Part shown: one piece after another, positions 1 through 11,500 of the stretch
Layout of the letters: every line of letters begins with the position of its first letter
Numbering within the stretch: position 1 is the stretch's first letter
Source: Taeniopygia guttata
Taxonomy: Eukaryota > Chordata > Aves > Passeriformes > Estrildidae
DNA length: 64,000 nucleotides
Assembly (NCBI RefSeq): GCF_048771995.1
Contig: NC_133030.1
Location: 56,204,001-56,268,000 of the forward strand
Direction of reading: 5' to 3'
Position numbers and translations under genes: made by a program
Notes under the pieces: generated by a model
What the model was told of the DNA's origin: nothing
The model's database searches: none
The model's input: the letters and a program-made list of their open reading frames with translations, nothing else

Positions 1-956
1 CAGCTTAAGTCTATAATTACTGACTTAAAAGAAGAAAGCTCCAAAGTGCAAATCCAAACCCAAACCACATGGCAACTGCACCTCCCTGACTGCCCCAGAG
101 CAGGGATGCAGCACAGGCAGTAGCACCAGCTCTTTGCATGAGATTACACAGCAGTGGTTCCATTTTGGCTGGAATATTTGCTTTTCCCTTTAAAAATTCA
201 TAGATACCTATAAACCACCTTTTACCCATAGGTGCATTTTGTTCTCAGAGTGTCTTTAGACAATCCTACCCCTGAGATGTTTGTGGCACCATGCGGCACC
301 TTCACCTCATGTTTCACCACCTAAGATCAATTCAGCTGAGCTGCTGAAGCCACAGCTCAGCAAAATCAGCCCTTTCCCAGCTGTACCACCAGCCAAGCTC
401 TTCAGTCTCAGGTCTCTGGCAGTCACAGCTGCTTCACCTCCTTGCCTCTCCTGAGCCCAGGAGCCCCAAGTCATGGCAAGGCATCAACAAGAGCCACTTG
501 GGAGCCAGGAAGCCAGCCTGGATCATAGGGGACAGTGCCTGGCTTAACCACAGCATCGAGAAACCCTCACAAGCTCCCCAGAGCAGTAGGACAACACACA
601 GGGAAAACAGCAGAACTGGAGCCACCAGGGAAGCAGTGTGAGAAAACGCAGGGCAGCCTCAGACCTGAACCACGGCACTGCCAGGGCCCACCAGCTTTCC
701 ATCCTCCCTTGTTTTGCAGAAAAGAAAAGCTCATCCCAGAGAACTTCCTTCCCACTTGGGTTTAACAATGTGCATCAAAAAGTGATACACAAGGACGTTA
801 ATGCAACATTATTCACGGTAACCTGCACAAGCAGAAATTGCAGGGGAGCCTTTGGGCTGCCAGGAGACACATAAATGGAAAAGTGCCACCACAGGCCAGA
901 CAATCAGCTGCTCTAAACGAGGACAGCCACTGCAGGCTGATGGCTGAGAAGCCATA

Positions 957-988
957 CTCCTCCTCCTCCTCCTGCTCCTCCTCCTCTT
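957..988. repeat. (TCC)n microsatellite, once interrupted
   Basis: About ten TCC units with one CTG interruption; forms a polypyrimidine tract on the + strand. Confidence 0.9.
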
Positions 989-1139
989 TGTATTGGAAAT
1001 CTGTCAATTATGTAGTGGGGATGCACAACTGGGAGTCCAGCAATGCCTCTGTTTTGCTGAGGGCTCTTTTTAAATTTGTTATAATCTCCTCCTGGGATGT
1101 AAAAAAAAAAAAAATTAATTCATCCTCTCTTTGAGCAAT

Positions 1140-1390
1140 TGCAAGCAAATCAAAAAGCATGATTAATCCAGAATATCCCCTGCTCTAAAATTGTATTCTT
1201 GTCACCGCTTGACCAAAGTCACAAACAGACCTAATTGTCCAAACAAATAATGATAGCTTTAATACATATACATTTAGCAAATACAGGGGTTTTGCTTTGC
1301 TATTAAAATTTAATTAGTAATTAATATTTATGCAGCCATTGGCTGGAATTCTGCAAGTTACATAAATAAATATTAACTTGTGGAGGATTA
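1140..1390. promoter_or_regulatory. Possible conserved regulatory element, AT-rich, homeobox-type motifs
   Basis: Contains GATTAATCC (bicoid/OTX-like, 1161), TGACCAAAGTCA (nuclear-receptor-like halves, 1210), CTAATTGTCC (1231) and TAATTAGTAATTAAT (1311-1325) in 170 bp, with low repeat content. Such density is typical of vertebrate conserved non-coding elements. Conservation itself cannot be seen from one sequence. Confidence 0.25.
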
Positions 1391-4355
1391 AAAAAAAAAA
1401 ATCCTTGCATCTCTAATTTATTTGTGTGACTCTCTATTACTTATTCATTAATTCATGTATAATTCCAACTCCTCTTCATTCCAGATGGAGTGGGAGGGAA
1501 GAGGGAAACTCCCTTGGGACTGATGTGCATGGTTTTAATTCTCAATTTAGTCTCCATCGCTACAAATTAAACGTTTAAAAATCCTAAACAGAGTGTTTAG
1601 CAATGCTGGCATGTTCAAATCCATCAGTTTGCAAGAAACAGCATTTCTTTAGGTATGTAATGGTACAAGTTGAAAGCAATATGAAGCACCTAAGCAGAAA
1701 AACCATCTTTATATTGTTCTTTTGGCCAGTGAAGGAGCCCCTGCATCCACCCTCACACCGAGGTCAGTGGTGCTTCGCTTGCTCCAATGCATGGGTTGGA
1801 GGAAAATTCAAGGACTGAGGCTACAGCAAGTTTCTGAATTTCAAGCAATAAAAATATCAAAGAAGCACTTTCATAGGGGTTAGTCTACTATTAATTTTTG
1901 GCAAGCCATCAAAAATTCAAGGCTCTCTCATCCCAGAAATACCTGACTGGGAAATCCAGGCTGCTGAGAACAGCCCATCGTCCCAAGTGCCACACATGTG
2001 CTGCAGCCCAGCCTCAGCTGCTGCACAGGGAGAAATTGCTTCTGGTTGTGGGCTCCTGGCTGTCTCCTCTCCACCCTCCTGCTGTCTCTGGCTGGACAGA
2101 TTTTGGCAAACAACTCTCGCTGTGCTTTGCCTGGCAGCCTGCAGCTGTGACAGCCGAAGGGAGGTGCATGCACAGGTTTCTGCATCACTGGAGAGAGGGA
2201 GAGGAGCACCAGCTAAAAAGCACAATCATTGACCAGCTCCAGTGTCTCTGTCAGTATTTAAATCAGGCATTTGGGACTGGTTTATTGCCCTGCTTGCCTG
2301 GGCCATTACCAAAGCCCACACATGATTCCTCTCCCCGGGGTCCCTGTAACACTCTGATGTGTGACAGCTCTCAGGAGCCCCTAATTCCTACAGGGTAAAT
2401 ATCAGCTGAAAGAGAACAAATGGTATATAGCTCATTACTGAAGGGACTAATTAAACAGTTAGAGAGCAGTCCTTGGGAACAAGTAACGATGCAAGGGATG
2501 TACAAGTGCCCCAGTGACACTGCTGACCTCATCTCACAGCTCCAGGGCCACTTGAGGAGCAGAGGAGGAGAGGAACAGTGCTATGGCATGTACATCTGGA
2601 CAGCAGGGATGTTGGCCTAACAGCAGTGCAGCACAAAAAGACTTGGACAAGAGGTCTGGAGCCAATATCTGGGAGACCATTTTTGCACGTGTATGCCTTG
2701 TCTCCCTCCTTGCTGAATTTGGGATTGAACGATTGCTGCAGTCTGGCTCTATGGGACTGGGATGTTAGGAAATCTTAGGGTCAAAGATGCACCAATGTCA
2801 GGCAAGAAGGCAAAACCTTTTAGGTACTGAAAACCAGATTTGGCTTCCCTTAGTATGGATATCTGGCCATGGGCATGACTATTCAGGCAGCTGTTTAGAG
2901 CCAGACAAGTGGAGTGAACACAACTCAGCCCCCAAAAGATCAGAGGAAGAAAAGGAGCTACATGCATGTTAAATTTTTTCACCTGTCCTGCTTCAAGCAT
3001 TGTCTCCTTTAAATATCTCCCTGCTGTCCTTCCTGAGCAAAATTTCTGAGCTAAACACAGTAATTTCCAAGCAGTCACCTCCTGCTCTCCAAAGAGCCAG
3101 CTTATGCTCATAGGCTTGTGTGACCTTAAGACCCCAATAATTGGGGGCTATAAATTGCTAAGAAACAGAGGTTTTTCCAGTTTAACCTACACTGTATATG
3201 CTGCCTAATAATAACACAGCACCATGGGGTAGAACATTAGGCAGGAGAGATGGTGGCATTAAGAGATTATGTTGGCAAGCCTTTAGGGTGGATTTTGCAC
3301 GTCCAGATCAAGATCCCAGCAGCTACAATGATGTATCTCTGCTCCTAGAGGAGCTGAAATAAATTGAGGTGATGGCTTATACCCACAGCAATCCCCAAAG
3401 CACTGACAGCCCTCTCTTCATTCTTAACCTAGATGGAGAGGAGTTCCTAAAAATATCAGTAAACTGCCCACATTTTCTTGTGATCACTTGCAGTTTGTCT
3501 CTGCAGTTGAAGAGGATTTATGTCTCCTGGCTTGGGAGACTCACTAAGGTAGGGTTGGGGTTGGAGCACAGAACTGTTTATTTTAATCACAAGGCTGCTG
3601 CCAGGCACAACCAGCTCCTTTCTCTGTGCTGCTGCACTCAGGAGCTGTGTGGATCCAGACACAGCTCTATTTCCTGATTTTTCCATCCCATTTCATCACA
3701 GCAGTGATGGCTGGAAACACTTGTTAGTAGCACAATTTCAGTCCCACTCTACCTGAATTCTGCTGATAAGGTTAAGCTTTAGTCCAAGGCCTCATTGGTT
3801 TATATTTCACAGCTACCAGGCATGTCCTAGAAAGGAGCATTAATGCTATATGGATTCCATCTATTACAATTGGGTTGCCAATAAAAATGCAAAGGTACCT
3901 TAAAACAATGCACTTTGAGGAAATGTCGAAGAAAATCCATCTAGATCTGGAAAAGAGTTTATACATTATGGTGTAGGAGGTAGCAGAGCTGTAGTGTTAT
4001 TGAGCCATTTAAAGTAATATCCCCCATTACTGCAGAGCCCACATTTCTCTGGGATTTCCTGCGGGCTGACAAAGGCTCCAGCTCCACTCCATCTCACACC
4101 AGCAGCATGCTCCAAGGACAAGGGCTAGCCCACCTACAGCAGCATGCACCTGCTGGCTGCAACTTTGGAGCAGCTGCAAAACTCTTTCTAGGGGACAGGG
4201 GAGTAGGCAGAACGTACCAAGGTACCTTGTTCCTGCCTGAGTCCAAAGCCAGCACTACAAGGCTGTGCTTTCTCAATTGTGCTGTGTGCTCCTTAATCAG
4301 CAGCTACTGCCTTCTTGCTACTACTTTTCTGTATTTTCTCTATATATTCTTTTCC

Positions 4356-4392
4356 TTTTTTTTTTTTTTTAACTTTTTTTTTTTTTCTTTCC
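4356..4392. repeat. T-rich tract
   Basis: Two T runs of about 14 and 13 bases separated by AAC, followed by mixed pyrimidines. Confidence 0.9.
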
Positions 4393-4608
4393 TTTTTTCT
4401 TCCTCTCACTATCTGTTTCCTGGAAACAGCACGCTGGAAATCTCCTCTGACTCAGAATTTGCCTCGCACCGAGATGGGAATTTCAAAACTGTACGTAACG
4501 ATGTTAACATTGTATTTCCCTAGCTGGTGAAAGTCCCGCGAGCACGATGCCTGGCACTAGAGACAAAGGCAGTTCATGCCTGAAAAATCGGGTTCAGCTT
4601 CATACTCG

Positions 4609-4632
4609 TGCTGCTGCTGCTGCTGCTGCTCG
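4609..4632. repeat. (CTG)n microsatellite
   Basis: Six to seven CTG units just left of the minisatellite, which is built from related CTG-containing units. The 4530-4700 flank is locally richer in CpG than its surroundings. Confidence 0.9.
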
Positions 4633-4699
4633 GCAGGGAGCGGAGGAGCGGAGCCCCAGCCCGTGGCCAGGCTGGAGTCTCCCTCTGCTGCCGCGAGCC

Positions 4700-5475
4700 G
4701 GCCACTGCTGCCACTGCTGCCACTGCTGTCATTGGCGTCACTGCTGTCACTGCTGTCACTGCTGCCACTGCTGCACTGCTGCACTGCTGCCACTGCTGCC
4801 ACTGCTGTCACTGGTGTCACCGCTGTCACTGGTGTCACTGCTGCCACTGCTGCCACTGCTGTCACTGCTGCCACTGCTGTCACTGCTGTCACTGCTCTCA
4901 TTGGTGTCACTGCTGTCACTGGTGTCACCGGTGTCACCAGTGTCACTGCTGTCACTGCTGTCACTGGTGTCACTGCTGTCACTGGTGTCACTGCTGCCAC
5001 TGCTGCCACTGCTATACTGGTGTCACTGGTGCCACTGGTGTCACTGCTGCCACCGCTGTCACTGCTGTCACTGCTGCCACTGGTGTCACTGCTGTCACTG
5101 CTGTCACTGCTGTCACTGCTGCCACTGCTGTCACCAGTGTCACTGCTGTCACTGCTGTCACTGCTGTCACCGGTGTCACCACTGTCACTGGTGTCACTGC
5201 TGCCACCGCTGTCACTGGTGCCACTGGTGTCACCGCTGCCACCACTGTCACCAGTGTCACTGGTGTCACTGCTGTCACTGATGTAACTGGTGTCACTGCT
5301 ACCACTGCTGTCACTGGTGTCACTGCTGACACTGCTCTCATTGGTGTCACTGGTGTCACTGCTGCCACCGCTGCCACCACTGTCACCAGTGTCACTGGTG
5401 TCACCGCTGTCACCGCTGTCACCGCTGTCACCGCTGTCACTGATGTCACTGTTGTCACTGCTGCCACTGCACCTG
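4700..5475. repeat. 9-bp-unit minisatellite (CACTGCTGT type), about 85 units
   Basis: The unit CACTGCTGT and variants (CACTGGTGT, CACTGCTGC, CACCGCTGT, CACCAGTGT) repeat for about 770 bp, with at least two 8-bp units near 4769-4790 that shift the phase. Because the unit is a multiple of 3 and has a stop in only one of six frames (TGA on the minus strand), it makes long open frames of 236-317 codons in the other five. These frames encode only CHC, LLSLV, TAVTAV or [13 protein letters not shown] repeats, so none is taken as a gene. Confidence 0.97.
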
Positions 5476-5535
5476 GAACCACAGTGACCTGGGTGACAGA
5501 CCGGGACCACCAGGAGGTGCTTTCCCAGGGCTAGG

Positions 5536-8500
5536 AACTAAGGGGAATAAAAATCCCCATATCTTGGATGATTGCCCATAAATCTCTCAGGAGGATGAGG
5601 AGAAGTCAAACAGGGTCAGCCCATGCTCCAGCACACAGAGCTGTGATGTCCCCAGGGTGGCTGCAGGGCCCACCCCACCTGCCCAGCGCTGGGACAGCAC
5701 GGTCTCAGCCTGCAGAAGCAGACAAGGGCATGTTCAGTCCCACCCTACTGCCATCTCTCCCCATCCCTGCCTGCCCAAGGCTGGGCTTTGCTGCCCTGAC
5801 ACAGAGGACATTGGCTTGCAAGGTTCCTTTTTGAGAAGCAGCAGTTCTCAGTTCCTGCAGAGCTGGGACAGCCCAGGCCCTCCTCTGGAAGCATAAATCC
5901 CCCCTCTCTTTGCTATGGGGTAGAAACCAGACCCACTCATTCACCAATTAGAAAGGAAATACAGCTCCTTTCCATTTATTCTACAAACTGCAAACAAAAG
6001 TGGAATGAAAACTGATCAGCTTAATGCCCTCACCTTAGAAAAGGACATCCTCACTAGAAAAAAAGGTACAGAGAAAATCTGCTGCATACACACAACTTGC
6101 AGAGTTGCTGGGACTTCAGAGCTGCAGCTCTGGGCAAGGTCATTTGGTGAAACATGGATTAAACTTCTCACATCACTTAGAAAGCACAGGGATGTCTCTC
6201 AAGAACCACTTCACAAAGCGTTTCCCTGCAGGGTCTGCAGCTCCTCTGGAATGACGTAGGAGACACTTGTGGGGCAAAGCCTGCAGAGCTGTATGACTTC
6301 TGTAAGGTAGTAATTACAGAGACTTTGGAAATTGAATCAAATCTTTAAAAAAAAAATCTACTTGAGATATTTTTTTGATCCATTGAGTCTGAGAGTGCCC
6401 AGAAGGGCACTTTTACTGTGTCCATGCCCTCAGCATTCCTGGAGGCAAAAGAAGCACTGTTATCTCTTTGTGTTCCACAGAGAATTGAGAGACAGAGGAT
6501 GTAGGACCAGGCTTTTCAGAAGTGCCTGGCAATTCTGAGTCCTGTACTTAGGCTATACTACTTTAGAGAGCCCTACTTGCAGAGTTGAGGTGAGTAGCTT
6601 TGGCTTGAATACAGTTTAGTTGCCCAAATCTAAACAATCAAACATGAAGGTGCTTTAAAAAAGAATAAAATAATCACCAGACACTGTTGAAATGTTGAAC
6701 CAAATTACTTGCCCTGGGTTATAGAGGAGAGATTGGGATGGGGCCAAGTAGACTGAATTGCCTCCTGAAATGCTGAGTAGCACCCAAAAAGCCCAAGTTC
6801 CATGCTTTGGAACACTGAAACCCCCACAGGATGTGTGTCTGAAGCATCCAGAGGAAAGCTCTCATCCAGATTCCTGCATGGCTTCCTAGCAAAGCACCTT
6901 GTGTGGGGTGGCAGGGCTTTGTTCAGCACCCAGGTGGCCAGAGACCAAATTGCTGTTCAAAACAGGGCTCCTCTGAGAGCAGAGGGAGATGCCATGAACT
7001 TCAACACTCCTTTCTTCCTCCTCTCTTCATATTCCCAGAACAAAACTTTGCATTTAGGCTCCAGCAGCATGCTGCCCACCACTGTCTGACACTTACCTGT
7101 TATTATAATGCCTTTGCTGTGTCATCCAGAGCTGACCTTGGGAAAGAGATCCTATATATATTCATAACTCCATTTAATTTCATCATTAGTTCTTCTGTGT
7201 ACCTAATCTATCACCATAACCATGTCAAAGAGGGAAGCCTGCAATTTCCTTGCCAATATAATGCTAGTGTAGTAAGAAGACATCAGCAGAGCAGTTACTA
7301 ATCTGCTGTTCTGCCTTCCTGACTTGCCACCTGGGGATAGCTCCAGGAGGCAGGTTTCCTCTCTCAGCCATGCTGATCTGGTAAACTGCTAAATGGAATA
7401 AAGCTGTTGCTTCACCAATTACTCTGTTTATATCTTAAACACATGAATAATGCTGGGCTTGAGGTGGAATACTTCGCTAAAGGATCTATTAAAAAATTAA
7501 AAAGGTGTTGAGAGAGCATTAGAGAGCATAAATCACAATTTGGATGTGACAGCATTTCAGCAAGGAGCTGATGTATAAACTCCCAGTCGACTCCAAGAGC
7601 ATCTGGATCAGTTGTTAGCTTAGGATTAGCTCTGCTGAAGGAAACACTGATGAAAGAATAAGATTTATCTTTTGTACAGCTGTCAGTTTGCCAATCTCAA
7701 AATATACCACAAAAAAAGCCACAAAATCCCCATGTAACGGGCAGAGACATTTCAGTCTGGGAAGCACAGTGACAAGACTAAGGACACTGAGCAAGGTGGT
7801 GGCAGAACTGAGCCCAGTTCCATCACACACAACGCAGCCTCCCATCACCTATGAGAGTGACCAGTGGCTTCCAGCTCCTGCTGCCTTGCAGCCCTGACTG
7901 CACATCTCAGGAGCTCTGCAGCCATCCCCGTGGTCACAGTCACTTCCCAGCAGTGCAGCCCTGCTCCCAACAGCATCCTGGTGCTCTGGAGAGCTCCATG
8001 CCCCTCCCCAGCCATCCCTGCTCTCTCCTGGGGCCGGTGCCCAAAGCTGCTGCTTGGAGTCACGTCGAGCAGGAGGGGCAGCGGCTGCCAGCTGCGTGTG
8101 CCTACGTGCAGAGGGACACTGCAGCTCCTCTGCTGCACACACACAACCAGCATCCCATGGGAGCACCCTGAAAATGTGCTCCTGGGACCCCCTGGGTAAG
8201 GCAGGGGCACAACCACAGCCAGGACAAACGCAGCCACTTGCTCCAGAGAGTCACTTGTTTGAGGATGGCAGCAGCTGGGAAAGAACTGTCCTTAAGAGGC
8301 AGCAGATACAGCACCAAGGTGCCAGGGCAGGGTCCAGACATGCTCAAAGGAGCTCTGTTTGCCACACAAGACCTGGAAATTTGCACAGATATGATTGACC
8401 CTTTCCAAAGCCAGCCTGAGCTAAATGGGCACAGATCTGCTTTGCTAAACAGGCCTGGAAAAGCCCAGAAACACACGGGAAAACAGCACCAGAAGTTATT

Positions 8501-11500
8501 TACAAGGAAATGCAGAGGAGGACAAAGGACAAAGCAGAGGAGGAAAATCTGGTGGGAAAAAGTGCACTGCAAATGCTTTACTTCTGAATGGTGAAGGGCA
8601 GGATTTATCAGCAAATGACACACAGGTCAACAACAGTAAGTACTGCAAGAGAAATAATTATGTCAAAGCTTCAAGAAAGAGAGGGGGAAAAGGTAGTACT
8701 AATTTGAAGTGATATTAATTCAGAAGAAAGCAGAAGGCAAATAGGCACAGGGACTGATGGCTAACAGGGTGAGTTCCCAGATATTTCACAGCATCACACA
8801 GAAAACAAACCAAACCTGCAATTAAGGAAAGCAAAATTAAATCTTGGCAGGATCCAAATACCCTGAGGAGATTCTAAATTACACACAAGATGTTCAGGCC
8901 TTCTAAAGGTACCTTCTTTGGCAGCATGTGACACAGCTGGATATGTCCCCATGGGTGAGAGGGGCCCGGAGAGGTGTCAGGACACACTGCAGAGCTGCCT
9001 GAGAGACAGCTGCCACTAGTGCAGTCTGCCCAGCTGAGTCCCAGATCTGGGACATGATAATCCTGAGACATGAAGAAGGAGCAATAGGGCTGCCATCAGT
9101 GTTGGATACAGCAGCTTCAGTAAAATGGTGTAATTTTGCAATCCAAGTGAGACCAGACCTGGGATGAAATATTCATATGGTGAAAACATGAGCAGAATAA
9201 AAGCATGCAACCAAAGCAGACTACATCCCCAATCTCCTCGTATCCAAGCTGCTAAAACACTCATTTTTAGGCACATGAGCAGTCAGCAGGCAGCTCCCTG
9301 AGTATGCAGCATATTAAGAGAAAATATAATAAAGCAGCACACAAATACAAAAGGCAGTTCAAGGCAGCCTCCAACCATCGCACAGTTATCAGGACAGCAG
9401 ACAAGCTGCACTTGAACGGATCCAAGCAAGCTAAGTGGTGCACTGAACACACTTCCATCCAGGTGTCTCCCACCAAAGAAATGGCAAAAGGGAAACAAGG
9501 GCATTGCCAGTGTTGGATGGCAATATTGAAGATGAGCATAAGCTCCTAGGCAAGGAAAGTGGACCTCTTGTCTTGCCAGGAGTACCAGGATCCAAGTACA
9601 GATGGCTGAGGCTGTCATTTGGGATCAAACGTAGAGATGCTGCCAGCAAGACACACTAACAAGACTCTCAGGGATCCATGTCACTGCTGATGACATTTAG
9701 GGGTAGAGATGAACAGACAGCTTGCTGGAAGCTCTGACAGTGGCAGGGTACAACTGGCTTTGTCAGCCAACGTGACAGGAAAGCAATTGGGCCCATTTGA
9801 CAGTACCAAGCTGAAATTGTGTTGCTGCACTCTTCACTTGGTGATCTTCCAAGGGCAGCCTGGGAGAAGCTCAAACCAGGGCAAAACATTCAAGATGAAA
9901 CCAGCTGCTAACCACTGCTGGGTGCCCCAAAACACCCTCGGCACTTGCCACTCAAGGGGTCACACGAAGCAGCAACTTGTTTGGATCAGTCTTGTGAGTT
10001 ATCCCTGCTGAAGCCAAGCCTGACTGATCCCACGACAAGTGTGCCTTTGCCACCCTTCCCAGGAATATTGCATCAGACGTGTCTTTTGGCAGTCCTCAGC
10101 CCTCTCCCCCAGCTGGCAGCCCTGGCACGGTTCTGCCACCAGCCTTACCTGCTGCACCATGGGCTGCCTGGCCCCAAGGAAAGGCTTTACCCCATGCTCA
10201 GCTGGCACTCTGCCAGAGCCATCGATGCTCAGGACCTCACCAGCACCTCAGTGAGAGCTCATCAGTGGAGAGCCAGCCCTGGCAGGGCAGCACTGGAGAT
10301 TTCTGTGTGCCACAAACAGTGGGGCACCATCACCTGGAAGAGGTGGGTTTGGCAGCAGCAGCAAAACAGCTGAACATTAACCCCTCCTTAGGGCTGGATC
10401 CCATGGAAGCACAGGGAATTTTGCCACAGACATCCCCTGTGGGCAGAAAAACACCTTTGAAGAGAGAAGGCAAAGTCCTCCACAGGGCTTTGTTGGTCCC
10501 CTGTCCTGTATCCTCCCAAATCCTCCTGTTCTTCTGTATCCTCCCTTACCTCCTGCTGTTTTCCAAGCCTGTAAGTGGAAAAAAATGTAAAGTGGCAGGA
10601 GTCCCACAGCTCAGGGGAGATTGCAAAAGCAGCCTGAGGAAGGGGGGAGCTCCCTGGGGGTGGGAGAAGTCGGCAAAGCTCCCTCAGCATCCCAGCAGAA
10701 GGAGAAGCTGCGAGTGCCAGAGTGGAGAAACCCGTCTGCTTCCCCTCCTTCCCCACAGCGTGGAGCTGCACTGCCTGGATTCAGGCAGCTCTGCAGCTCC
10801 GGCTGGGGATCCCCAGGGCTGCTCTCAGCAGTGTGAATGGCACCTGCAGCAGCCAGAGGCATCTAATATTTCCACCTGGCCATAAAGCACTGCTCAGACT
10901 CCGGGCTGGTTGCTTTTCCAGCTCAAGGAAGGCAGGTGACAGCCAATGCACCATGAAAATCATCAGTGCAGCGCTGCCCAGCAGCGCCTTCAGTGCACAC
11001 TTGGGCAAGCAGAGGGAGTTCGTGCAGCAATATCAGCACTTTGGGCCATAGGATTTGGTACTTTTCTTCTGGTTCTGGGAACCCTAAAGCTGGATTTACT
11101 GTATCATCAAAGCACAGCACACAAGAGGTCTGAAGAACTGCTAAGTTCCTGTGTCCCTGCTGGGAAGGCAGGTATGTTTTCAACCCAGTGAACAAATTAC
11201 TCTGCTAAAGTAGAGATTCTCCTAAACTGTATTTTCACTTCTAAACTTCTAGCAGGAAATTGCACCTTGGCAAAATTTTCCCATTATTTAAAGCACTGAT
11301 TGCATTATCCTAAAATAAATCTCAGCGTTCAGGGCTGTTTAATGTCAGGGGTTGGATTTGGAGCCAAGCTGTGCACGTGTAGCTGCACCAGCCTCATCAG
11401 GGCTGCTTCTGCTCCTCACCCACACAAAGCAGACAGTAATTTGCATCCTCCAGTGCAGCTGCCACGAGCACTCTGTGCTGGTGCTCTGACACGACCCAGA

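Larger units (their letters stand above)
1..4340. other. Intergenic stretch without recognisable gene
   Basis: Only short open frames without recognisable domains. It contains a (TCC)n run at 957-988 and an AT-rich segment at 1140-1390 with many homeodomain-type TAAT motifs. Confidence 0.6.

Noticed and set aside
4547..5534. Long open frames on both strands (236-317 codons), including Ser/Asp-rich and Cys/His-rich ones
   Set aside because: All are products of the 9-bp minisatellite, which is free of stops in five frames; no unique coding sequence or splice support.
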